Assembly (NCBI GenBank): GCA_964465065.1
Contig: CAYXHZ010000079.1
Location: 1 to 11,434 of the forward strand
Source: CAYMND01 sp964465065
GTDB taxonomy: Bacteria; Acidobacteriota; Aminicenantia; UBA2199
DNA: 11,434 nucleotides
Direction: 5' to 3'
Of this stretch, positions 1 through 6,627 are shown piece by piece. A program made the position numbers and the translations under genes. The first letter of the stretch is position 1; each line of letters starts with the position of its first letter. Below the pieces are notes generated by a model, which was given only the letters and a program-made list of their open reading frames with translations, did no database searches and was not told where the DNA came from.

Positions 1-398
1 CCATCGTACCAGGTGATTCGATTCGCCACTCGATCGATCATCAGGATATTGTCATCGTAACCAACGAATTCAGGCGGGGCTTGCCACTCACCGGGGCCTT
101 GGCCTTCCTTGAAGTGATGGGAGGCAGTCCTAGACAGATCGAAATCGAACCGCTGCAGTTTCACCTCGGTGCGGACATGGATATCCAGCATGTATACCGC
201 TTTATCGGAACGGATCGGCATAAAAATATAATTGCCGACCTCCAGAGGCACTTCCTTTTCCCTGATCAGACGACCGGCGTTTTTCTGCCGATCCGGGCTG
301 ATCTCCTCGACCGCGATCTGCGGCTTGTTGTCCTTGTTACACGCCGTCCAGGACAGTCCGAACGTCAAAATCAGGATTCCAATCGTTGCCTTCCTCAT
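1..398 (-). CDS. 6-bladed beta-propeller-type lipoprotein (partial, 3' end beyond left edge)
   Basis: Reading the minus strand from ATG 398 gives 132 codons that stay open to the window edge, so only the N-terminal part is seen. An in-frame TAG lies at 417-419, and a GGGAGG-type ribosome site precedes the ATG by about 6 nt, which fixes the start. Residues 1-20 look like a lipoprotein signal peptide: positive MRK, a hydrophobic run, then Cys20 in a WTAC context. Trp at -3 is atypical. Residues around 94-103 read FKEGQGPGEW, and about 10 residues on comes YDDNILMIDRVANRITWYD. This resembles the G-x-GPGEF signature plus a following blade (hydrophobic strand, D, R-I, aromatic, D) seen in 6-bladed beta-propeller lipoproteins. 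The family is usually several hundred residues long and extracytoplasmic, and its ligand is generally unknown. The family call is by pattern, not alignment. The gene lies behind the palindrome-containing promoter at 591-620. Confidence 0.72.
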   Translation of the reverse strand, partial: MRKATIGILILTFGLSWTACNKDNKPQIAVEEISPDRQKNAGRLIREKEVPLEVGNYIFMPIRSDKAVYMLDIHVRTEVKLQRFDFDLSRTASHHFKEGQGPGEWQAPPEFVGYDDNILMIDRVANRITWYD

Positions 399-422
399 CC
401 CTCTCCTCCCTTTTTTCTATTT

Positions 423-584
423 CTAACCGATCACGAAGATGCACCGTTCGGTGCCGGGATCGGCACGCAGGATCCCGGCCAGTCCGTCTCTTCTCCGAAC
501 GACATTTCGGAGTTGCGTAACAACCAGTCGATACGGATGCAATTCTGAAAGCAGAGTGAAAAAATAAGGAACTACGCATCGCAT
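423..584 (-). CDS. Possible 53-aa leaderless small ORF in the lipoprotein leader
   Basis: The minus strand from ATG 584-582 is open for 53 codons and ends at TAG 425-423, in the same frame as the lipoprotein that starts 25 nt downstream. The start sits 6 nt after the predicted -10 box TACAAT (596-591), so the mRNA would begin at or within a base of the ATG and translation would have to be leaderless. The product begins MRCVVPYFF and ends ERCIFVIG. It is rich in Arg and Leu and I recognise no family. Other frames in this stretch are also open, so the ORF may be fortuitous. It could alternatively act as a leader peptide whose translation affects the downstream stem-loops and the lipoprotein start. 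Confidence 0.25.
   Translation of the reverse strand: MRCVVPYFFTLLSELHPYRLVVTQLRNVVRRRDGLAGILRADPGTERCIFVIG
441..512 (-). promoter_or_regulatory. Stem-loop cluster in lipoprotein 5' leader
   Basis: In the predicted minus-strand leader (start near 584) three perfect stems follow one another. They are CTCCGAA/TTCGGAG (493-499 with 506-512, 6-nt loop), GCCGGGATC/GATCCCGGC (453-461 with 471-479, 9-nt loop) and GCACCG/CGGTGC (441-446 with 449-454, very tight loop). A competing stem GTGCCG/CGGCAC (451-456 with 461-466) shares bases with both of the last two, so two mutually exclusive folds are possible. No U-tract follows, so this is not a simple intrinsic terminator. I recognise no known riboswitch class. 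A regulatory role is inference. Confidence 0.35.
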
Positions 585-590
585 ATCACT

Positions 591-620
591 ATTGTATTAA
601 GTGCTTAATACAAATGTCAA
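591..620 (-). promoter_or_regulatory. Sigma70 promoter of the lipoprotein gene
   Basis: On the minus strand a perfect -35 TTGACA (620-615) is followed by an 18-bp spacer and the -10 TACAAT (596-591), a 5/6 match. The predicted start is near 584, giving a leader of about 186 nt before the lipoprotein ATG at 398. The spacer is almost entirely occupied by the palindrome at 592-613. Confidence 0.65.
592..613. promoter_or_regulatory. Operator-like palindrome inside the promoter
   Basis: The arms TTGTATTAAG (592-601) and CTTAATACAA (604-613) are perfect reverse complements separated by 2 bp. The element fills the spacer and overlaps five bases of the -10 box. That position suits a repressor, or a MerR-type activator that remodels a long spacer. 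The TGTATTA...TAATACA layout recalls GntR/YtrA-type operators, but no such regulator is encoded in this window, so the binding protein is unknown. Confidence 0.55.
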
Positions 621-713
621 CTGTTTTTAAACTGGAAAAATATCGATTTCGGTAGCGGGCGAAACCGAAACTCCGTCCGCAAATATGATACAGGCTACGG
701 CGAAGCCGATTGA

Positions 714-956
714 TCAGGGTTCGAGGTTTCTCCGTTCGATGCATAAAAGTTCCGGACCGACGACATGGGTCCGTACGGTCTTTTCGTCCAAGGCCATCAT
801 GTTGAGCAAACGGACAAAATGTCCATCGGCTTGAAAGAGAGAGAGTCGGGAAGGAATACCTTCGACAACCAACTCATCGTTGATTCGGGTTGTGGCCAAT
901 ATACATGGCAAATCGGATTTCATGAACGGAACCGGGCTTTTTTTTGTTGCCTGGAT
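714..956 (-). pseudogene. Truncated propeller-like fragment (possible remnant)
   Basis: The minus-strand frame is open from just after a TAG at 957-959 to a TGA at 714, with an internal ATG at 923 (69 aa). No Shine-Dalgarno precedes that ATG, so the frame looks like the 3' end of a gene whose front is missing. The product contains INDELVVEGIPSRLSLF followed by QADGHFVRLL. This has the strand, turn and D-G pattern of a propeller blade and matches the rhythm of YDDNILMIDRVANRITWYD in the lipoprotein at 1-398. A weak hairpin (647-670) with a T-rich tail lies downstream on the same strand. It may be a decayed paralogue of the neighbouring lipoprotein, or a chance frame. Confidence 0.3.
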
Positions 957-998
957 GTCCTAAAATACTTTTTGTGTAAAAAATTTTCAGGAGGTACA

Positions 999-3998
999 AT
1001 GAAAAAGTTGCTTGCGGCCGCCATCGCCCTGACTGTGGCGATGGTCCTGCCATCGGGTTGTTCCAAGAAAGCCGCGCCAGCGGATAACGAAATCGAAATC
1101 GGGACCGTCCTGCACGGTTTCAAACTGGAGAAGAAGCAGTTCATCAAGGAACTGGACGGCGAAGGCTACCTGTTCCGCCACGAAAAGAGCGGCGCCCGCC
1201 TGCTCAAGGTCGTCAGCAAGGACGACAACAAGGTCTTCAGCGTGGCTTTCAAGACCCCGCCTCCGGACGACACCGGCATCCCCCATATCATGGAGCACTC
1301 GGTGCTCAACGGCTCGGAGAGTTTCCCGGTCAAGAGTCCGTTCGAGGTGCTCTCCCAGGGTTCGCTCAACACCTTCCTCAACGCAATGACCGGCAGCGAC
1401 TACACCATTTACCCGGTGGCCAGCCGCAACGACAAGGATTTCATGAACCTGATGCACGTCTACCTGGACGCCGTCTTCAAACCCATGCTGCATAAAGATC
1501 CGAAAATTCTGCAGCAGGAAGGCTGGCATTACGAGCTGGAATCCCCCGAAGCCCCGCTGGCCTACAAAGGCGTCGTCTACAACGAGATGAAGGGCGCCTA
1601 TTCGGCGCCGGACCGGCAGCTGGACCTGCTCATGTCCCGGACCCTGTTCCCGGACAACGGCTACGGCAAGTCTTCCGGCGGTTACCCGGAGGCCATTCCG
1701 GACCTGAGTTACGAACAGTTCACCGCCTTTCACAAGAAGTACTACCATCCGGCCAACAGCTACATCTACCTCTACGGCAACGGCGCCATCGACAAGGAAC
1801 TGGCCTTCATCGACGGCAAATATCTGGCCGCGTACGACAAAATCGTCGTGGACAGCGACATCCCGCTGCAGCAGCCCCTGCCTGAACCCAAGCTGGTCAA
1901 GGGCGAGTACGGCGTTCCCGAGGGAACGGCCACCGTCGGCAAGACCATGATCGCCCGCGGCAGCGTCTACGGCAGAAATACCGATCAGGAATCCAACATC
2001 GCCATGGACATTCTGGCCGAAGCCCTGGTCAACCACCAGGCCGCTCCGCTGCGACTGGCCCTGCAGCAGGCCGGCATCGGCGAGGACGTGTCGGCCTACG
2101 TGGACGGTATCCAGCAGCCGGTTTTCCTGTTGACGATCAAGAACGCCAAAGGCGACGATTTGGCCAAATTCGACCAGGTTTACCACGACACCCTCCAGGA
2201 AGTCGTCCGCAGCGGTTTCGACCGTACGATGTTGGAAGGCATCATCAACCGTCAGGAGTTCCAATTGCGCGAAGGCCGCGGCTCGTTCACCGGCATCCTG
2301 GGGGCCATGATGGCCTCGAGCGGCTGGATGTTCGCCGACAACCCCTTCGTCACCCTGTCCTTCAACCAGGAACTGGCCGCCATCCGCGCCAAGCTGGATC
2401 AGAAATACTTCGAGCAGCTGATCGACAAGGCCCTGCTCAACAACCCCCATGTCTGCACGGTGGTCATGGAGCCCAAGGCCGGTCTGGAGAAGGAGCTGGT
2501 CAAGGCAAGCGAGCGCAAGCTGGCCGACATCAAGGCCAAGATGAGCCCGGATGAGATCGCCGCCATCGTCACCCAGACCAGGGAACTGGTAGCCTACCAG
2601 CAGCGCCAGGACGATCCCGAGGCTCTGAAAACCGTACCTTTGCTGGAAATCGCCGATATCGAGAAGAAGCACGAGGACCTGCCCATCAAACTCGACAAAT
2701 TGGCCGATGCCGATCTCATGTACTTCGATACCTTCAGCAAGGGGATCGTCTACCTCAACCTCTACTTCGACGCCTCGGCCGTCGACCAGGCCATGATTCC
2801 CTACCTGCAGCTCTACAGCGACTTGCTGGGGGCCATGTCCACCGAGGCCTACAGCTACGGCGATCTGGAAAACCAGGTCAACCTGCACACCGGCGGCATC
2901 TTCACCTATCTCAACGTTCTGGACATCGACCGCGACGACGAGCGGCTCAAACCGGCTTTCGTCATGAGCGGCAAGGTCATGCCCGAAAAGCTGGAGCGGA
3001 TGGCCGAACTGATGAAGCAGCAGCTGCTGCACACCAAGTGGACCGACGAGACCCGCCTCAAGGAAATGCTGCTGCGCACCAAGGCCCAGTTCGAACAGCG
3101 TCTGGACTACAACGGTCTGGGTATCGCCGCCACCCGGCTGATGTCCTATCTGTCCAACCGTGGTGCCTACCAGGACCTGATTTCCGGTTACGGCTACTAC
3201 CGCTTCCTCAACGAGGTCAACGCCGAAGCGGACGTCAAGAAAATCGCCGCCAAGCTCCAGGAAGTGCAGGTTAAACTGATCAATCTGAACGGTCTCAAGA
3301 TCGGCGTCACCTGCCAGGACGAGCAGCTGAAGGCGGTCAGGGAAACCCTGCCGGCCATGCTGACGACTCTGCCCAAGGCCGAACTGCTTCCCGCGGTGTA
3401 CAGTTTCGCCAAGGAACCGCTCAACGAGGGCTTCCAGGACGCTTCCAAGGTGCAGTACGTGCTCAAGGGCTACGATTACAAGAAACTGGGCTACCAGCAC
3501 AGCGGCAAGATGGAGGTGCTCAGCCAGCTGCTGTCCACCGTCTACCTGCAGAACACCATCCGCGTCCAGGGCGGAGCTTACGGCGGCTTCACCTACATGG
3601 ACGACGCCGGTCTGCTGGCGTTTGCCTCGTACCGCGACCCCAACCTCCAGAAAACGGTCGAAAACTATCAGGGCGCCGCCAAATTCCTGTCCGAACTGAA
3701 GCTGGACGAGCGCGAGCTGCGCCGCTTGATCATCGGCACCATATCCAATCTGGATCAGCCGCTCAACCCCAACCAGAAGGGCAATCTGGCCGTTCGGCGC
3801 TACCTGCGCGGCGACAGCCTGGAAAAACTGCAGAAGGAGCGGGACGAGATCCTGTCCACCAGCCTGGCGGATCTGCAAGGCTTTGCCAAGATGGTGCAGG
3901 ATGTGATGGCCCAGGACTACCTTTGCGTCGTGGGTAACGAGAAGAAAATCGAAGAGGACAAAGCGCTGTTCAAGAAGATTCTGCCGCTTCGCAAATAG
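999..3998 (+). CDS. M16C metalloprotease lipoprotein (presequence protease / PreP-like)
   Basis: This 999-aa protein is an insulinase-family (M16) zinc peptidase of the presequence-protease type, which degrades short unfolded peptides inside a closed chamber. ATG 999 is chosen because AGGAGG (989-994) precedes it by 4 nt and a signal peptide begins there. The frame is open further upstream but that part is not protein-like. Residues 1-20 plus Cys21 (LPSGC) form a lipoprotein signal, though Pro at -3 is unusual. The inverted zinc motif HIMEH is at 96-100 (H96 and H100 ligands, E99 catalytic), and the third ligand is E196 in NEMKG, the usual spacing for PreP. The C-terminal half carries GGAYGG (about 858-863) and SYRDP (877-881), the conserved substrate-binding region of the second half. 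Length is typical of PreP/Cym1. The lipid anchor implies a periplasmic or outer-membrane location, unlike the organellar enzymes. Transcription ends at the hairpin at 4039-4073. Confidence 0.93.
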   Translation: MKKLLAAAIALTVAMVLPSGCSKKAAPADNEIEIGTVLHGFKLEKKQFIKELDGEGYLFRHEKSGARLLKVVSKDDNKVFSVAFKTPPPDDTGIPHIMEHSVLNGSESFPVKSPFEVLSQGSLNTFLNAMTGSDYTIYPVASRNDKDFMNLMHVYLDAVFKPMLHKDPKILQQEGWHYELESPEAPLAYKGVVYNEMKGAYSAPDRQLDLLMSRTLFPDNGYGKSSGGYPEAIPDLSYEQFTAFHKKYYHPANSYIYLYGNGAIDKELAFIDGKYLAAYDKIVVDSDIPLQQPLPEPKLVKGEYGVPEGTATVGKTMIARGSVYGRNTDQESNIAMDILAEALVNHQAAPLRLALQQAGIGEDVSAYVDGIQQPVFLLTIKNAKGDDLAKFDQVYHDTLQEVVRSGFDRTMLEGIINRQEFQLREGRGSFTGILGAMMASSGWMFADNPFVTLSFNQELAAIRAKLDQKYFEQLIDKALLNNPHVCTVVMEPKAGLEKELVKASERKLADIKAKMSPDEIAAIVTQTRELVAYQQRQDDPEALKTVPLLEIADIEKKHEDLPIKLDKLADADLMYFDTFSKGIVYLNLYFDASAVDQAMIPYLQLYSDLLGAMSTEAYSYGDLENQVNLHTGGIFTYLNVLDIDRDDERLKPAFVMSGKVMPEKLERMAELMKQQLLHTKWTDETRLKEMLLRTKAQFEQRLDYNGLGIAATRLMSYLSNRGAYQDLISGYGYYRFLNEVNAEADVKKIAAKLQEVQVKLINLNGLKIGVTCQDEQLKAVRETLPAMLTTLPKAELLPAVYSFAKEPLNEGFQDASKVQYVLKGYDYKKLGYQHSGKMEVLSQLLSTVYLQNTIRVQGGAYGGFTYMDDAGLLAFASYRDPNLQKTVENYQGAAKFLSELKLDERELRRLIIGTISNLDQPLNPNQKGNLAVRRYLRGDSLEKLQKERDEILSTSLADLQGFAKMVQDVMAQDYLCVVGNEKKIEEDKALFKKILPLRK

Positions 3999-4038
3999 GC
4001 AAGGTTTCGGTCCTGCCGAAGGCGGGGCCTGATTCGGG

Positions 4039-4073
4039 ATGCCGGGGCGGCTGTCAGCCGCCCCGGCATTTTT
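4039..4073 (+). terminator. Rho-independent terminator after M16C protease
   Basis: A perfect 14-bp stem (4039-4052 with 4056-4069) closes a 3-nt loop. It is very GC-rich and is followed directly by five T residues (4069-4073). The T-tract exists only in the plus direction, so it serves the protease gene, although the hairpin may also slow transcription coming from the convergent DUF3597 gene. Confidence 0.92.
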
Positions 4074-4082
4074 CCGGGCAGC

Positions 4083-4466
4083 TTAGTCCAGAAGATTCTT
4101 GGGGATGTTACCGCCGTTTTCGGATATTTTCTGGAGTACGGTCTTGTGCAGCCAGACGTTCATCCTGGCCGAGTCGTTCATCAGGTCGGCCGGGCATTTC
4201 AACTCGACGGCCAGTTCCTTGCGGGTTTTGAAGCTGCTGTCGATCTCGATCAGCTTCATGAGGTCGACGATGGACTCCTTCCAGTTGAGCTTCTCTTTCT
4301 TGGCGGCGGCGCGTTTCTCCAGGATGGCCATGACGTCGACGGCCGGCATGGTCTTGAGCGTCGTCGGCTCCGCCGGTTTGGCCATGGTGGACTGGGCGTT
4401 CTTGATGGCCGCATCCATCTTCTGAGTGACACCGGTTTTTGCGAGAATGTCCGTGAAAATGCTCAT
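4083..4466 (-). CDS. DUF3597 family protein
   Basis: A 127-aa soluble protein. ATG 4466 is preferred over a longer frame because AAGGAG lies just upstream and the product then begins MSIFTDILAKTG, the usual start of the family. The C-terminal domain (about 45-127) carries the family hallmarks: VDVMAILEKRAA, LNWKESIVDLMKLIEID, then SARMNVWLHKTV and a closing ENGGNIPKNLLD. This is a small helical domain of unknown function found in many proteobacteria. The middle (about 20-40) is a short Ala/Pro/Thr linker. No signal peptide or membrane segment is visible. The gene is transcribed alone from the promoter at 4505-4533, divergently from the histidine kinase and convergently with the protease. Confidence 0.88.
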   Translation of the reverse strand: MSIFTDILAKTGVTQKMDAAIKNAQSTMAKPAEPTTLKTMPAVDVMAILEKRAAAKKEKLNWKESIVDLMKLIEIDSSFKTRKELAVELKCPADLMNDSARMNVWLHKTVLQKISENGGNIPKNLLD

Positions 4467-4504
4467 GTTGACTCCTTTTCCCTGTCTTGATACTGACTGT
4501 TTCC

Positions 4505-4533
4505 ATAATAGTACAACGGGCAGGGGGTGACAA
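4505..4533 (-). promoter_or_regulatory. Sigma70 promoter of the DUF3597 gene
   Basis: On the minus strand TTGTCA (4533-4528) and TATTAT (4510-4505) are separated by exactly 17 bp, each matching consensus at 5 of 6 positions. The predicted start near 4498 gives a leader of about 32 nt that contains the AAGGAG ribosome site. Confidence 0.65.
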
Positions 4534-4616
4534 CCCGAAAATGAGAGATGTCTGGCAAGCTGCATTCCCGTGGCTGTGCCTGATGCGGGATTTCGTTGAA
4601 AACAGGCCGGAATTAG

Positions 4617-4629
4617 GTTATTGCATAAC
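4617..4629. promoter_or_regulatory. Short palindrome upstream of histidine kinase
   Basis: GTTAT and ATAAC are perfect inverted arms around TGC. The site lies in the intergenic region between the DUF3597 gene and the kinase, and about 20 bp ahead of a TATGAT (4647-4652) that could be a -10 box for the kinase. No good -35 is spaced correctly from it. This could be a binding site or chance. Confidence 0.25.
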
Positions 4630-4705
4630 TGTATGTATCAGACGAATATGATTGGGAATACAGAAAACACTCGGCTCCAGATCCAGCTGTTGCGGGGATA
4701 GTAAA

Positions 4706-6556
4706 GTGTCTTGCCGCTTTTTATGCTCCGGTCCGAATGCACCTCCGGGCTTTACGGCCTGGCAGCCGGTGAAAAGCGAGCTCCTGCACGGGACCGTGGT
4801 GCTGCTGGCCGACAGCGATGGCCAGGGCGAGGAATTGCTGGCCGGCCTGTGGGACCGGTTTTGCGGGGTCCTGCTGATTGCGGGAGAACCGTTCGGCTGG
4901 CAGCAGCGGGGGCCGCGGGCCTGGAAACTGTGCCTTCCGGCCGACCAGATTCCCGTGGCGCGGACTTTCCTGACAACCTGGACTCCGGGCTCCAGAACGG
5001 TTTCCGAGCGGCAACGTGTCCGGGAGGCAGAGACCGCTCTGAGTCGCAGCGAGCAGGATTTGACCAGCATACTGGACTCCATCGGTGATGCGGTCGTGGC
5101 CAGCGATGCCCGGGGCAACATTCGTCGCATGAACCCGGCGGCCGAGACCTTGAGCGCTTGGCAAGGCGCAGCGGCGATCGGCAGACCGCTGCTGGAGGTT
5201 TTTCCCCTGCGCAGCCTGCCGGCACGGCTGCGTCTGGATGACGTCGTCCACCAGATCGTCGAGCGCGTGGACAAGGATCATGCCCAGCGCAACCATCTGC
5301 TGCTGGCCCGGGATGACCATGAGTTTCGTTTGGCGCCTTCGGCTTCGCCCATTCTGGACGAACAGGGACAGTGTTGCGGCTATGTATTCGTTTTTCGGGA
5401 CAAGACCGCCCAGTACCGGCTGGAAGAAGAACTGCGGCAGCGGCAGAGCCTGGATGCCCTGGGCCAGTTGGCCGGCGGCGTGGCCCATGAATTCAACAAC
5501 ATGCTGGCCGGGATCAACGGCTTCGCCGAATTGCTGGAGATGAAACTGAGCCGCGATCAGTCCAGCCAGAGCATGCTCAAGTCCATCAAGACCACGGTGG
5601 AACGGGCCGCCGGTCTGACCCGGCAGCTACTGAGCTTCGCCCGACGCCATGCCAGCCAGAAGAAGGTGCTGGACCTGCACAAACTGATCGTCGACGTCCT
5701 GGATCTGGCGGCGCACACCTTCGACCGGCGTATCGTCATCGACACCCGGCTCGAGGCTCCTTCAGTCCATATTCTCGGCGAGCCCAGCCTGCTGCAGACC
5801 GTGCTGCTCAACCTGTTCGTCAACGCCCGCGACGCCATGCCCGACGGCGGCCGCCTGACCGTACAGACTTCCGTCATACCGGCCGATCTGGCCGAATCGC
5901 TCTGTCAGCGGCAACAGGATATGCTGGTGCTGGCCGTGACGGACACCGGGGTGGGTATTCCCGAAGACCAACTGGAGCGGATCTTCGAGCCCTTTTTCAC
6001 CACCAAGGATCCCGGCCAGGGCAGCGGCCTCGGCTTGTCGGCCCTGTACGGGATCATGCAGGAGCATCAGGGGCAGGTGCGGGTGGTCAGCCAGGTTGGT
6101 TTGGGATCGACCTTCACCCTCTTCTTTCCGCTGTCGGCGCAAAAGCCTCCGCAGCGTCAGGCGGAGTCCGAAAAAAATCATCGCCCGGGTCGGGTGCTGG
6201 TGGTGGAGGACGAGGAATTCATCCGTCAGTTTCTCAAAAACGGCCTGGAACGTCACGGCTATACCGTCACACTTCTGGATAACGGTCTGGAAGGGGTAAA
6301 GGCCGTCAAGACCGATCCGGATGCCTTCGATATCGTCGTCATGGACATCAACATGCCGTTCATGAACGGGCGGGACGCTCTGGCCGCCATGCGCCCGGAG
6401 GCGCCGCTCCTGCCGGTCATCCTGATTTCCGGTTATATCACCGAAGACGATCTGGAAGACTTGCGGCGCAAAGGGGCGGCGGCGGTTCTGCCCAAGCCTT
6501 TCCGCATCAGGGACCTGCTGCAGCAGATTGCCGAAAACATCCGCCGCCAAGGCTGA
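4706..6556 (+). CDS. Hybrid histidine kinase (PAS-HisKA-HATPase-receiver)
   Basis: A cytoplasmic sensor kinase with a fused receiver. Numbered from GTG 4706 (616 aa), it has an unrecognised N-terminal region (1-100), a PAS sensor domain (about 115-232, including SILDSIGDAVVASD), and a HisKA dimerisation domain with H261 in GGVAHEFNN as phosphorylation site. The HATPase domain (about 356-478) has N-box N373 in FVNARDAM, DTGVGIPED, and FEPFFTTKD followed by SGLGLS. The receiver (about 494-611) has acidic VEDEE, phospho-acceptor D547 in VVMDINMP and Lys in PKPF. The AHEFNN box and a C-terminal receiver are typical of NtrB-like hybrid kinases. No transmembrane segment is seen, so it senses an intracellular signal. 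The start is uncertain: the frame extends to TTG 4652 without a ribosome site, while GTG 4706 has GGGGA 7 nt before it and lies behind the TATGAT. No output-domain regulator lies next to it, so the phosphorelay partner is elsewhere. Confidence 0.9.
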   Translation: MSCRFLCSGPNAPPGFTAWQPVKSELLHGTVVLLADSDGQGEELLAGLWDRFCGVLLIAGEPFGWQQRGPRAWKLCLPADQIPVARTFLTTWTPGSRTVSERQRVREAETALSRSEQDLTSILDSIGDAVVASDARGNIRRMNPAAETLSAWQGAAAIGRPLLEVFPLRSLPARLRLDDVVHQIVERVDKDHAQRNHLLLARDDHEFRLAPSASPILDEQGQCCGYVFVFRDKTAQYRLEEELRQRQSLDALGQLAGGVAHEFNNMLAGINGFAELLEMKLSRDQSSQSMLKSIKTTVERAAGLTRQLLSFARRHASQKKVLDLHKLIVDVLDLAAHTFDRRIVIDTRLEAPSVHILGEPSLLQTVLLNLFVNARDAMPDGGRLTVQTSVIPADLAESLCQRQQDMLVLAVTDTGVGIPEDQLERIFEPFFTTKDPGQGSGLGLSALYGIMQEHQGQVRVVSQVGLGSTFTLFFPLSAQKPPQRQAESEKNHRPGRVLVVEDEEFIRQFLKNGLERHGYTVTLLDNGLEGVKAVKTDPDAFDIVVMDINMPFMNGRDALAAMRPEAPLLPVILISGYITEDDLEDLRRKGAAAVLPKPFRIRDLLQQIAENIRRQG

Positions 6557-6627
6557 AGCCGCATTTCGTCGTTACCGGAAGAGGCGGATAATCTCCCGGA
6601 CGACAGTCAATCCTTCGTGACGATCGG

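Larger units (their letters stand above)
399..998. other. 600-bp region between divergent lipoprotein and M16C protease genes
   Basis: This gap is more AT-rich than its surroundings and holds no convincing full-length gene. From left to right it contains a stem-loop-rich leader (441-512), a small minus-strand ORF (423-584), a minus-strand promoter with an embedded palindrome (591-620), a weak hairpin TTTCGGT/ACCGAAA (647-670) followed on the minus strand by a T-rich stretch, and a truncated-looking minus-strand frame (714-956). The protease gene has only a weak promoter candidate, TAAAAT at 961-966 with a T-rich -35 region. Confidence 0.6.

Noticed and set aside
337..579. 80-aa minus-strand frame over the lipoprotein start
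   Set aside because: It is out of frame with the lipoprotein and overlaps its signal peptide, with an Arg/Glu-rich composition typical of a shadow frame.
765..998. N-terminal extension of the M16C protease frame
   Set aside because: The strong AGGAGG site and signal peptide begin at ATG 999, and the extension is not protein-like.
987..3878. 963-codon open frame antisense to the M16C protease
   Set aside because: It is a codon-bias shadow of a GC-rich gene whose sense frame has clear catalytic motifs; the antisense product is low-complexity Val/Gly/Gln/Leu with no recognisable domain.
4553..4580. Sigma54-like GG...GC spacing upstream of the kinase
   Set aside because: The spacings are 6 or 11 nt rather than the required 10, and the flanking consensus is missing.
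6557..6627. Possible terminator between kinase and hydrolase
   Set aside because: Only an imperfect GTCG/CGAC-CCGG pairing with a long loop and no T-tract is visible.
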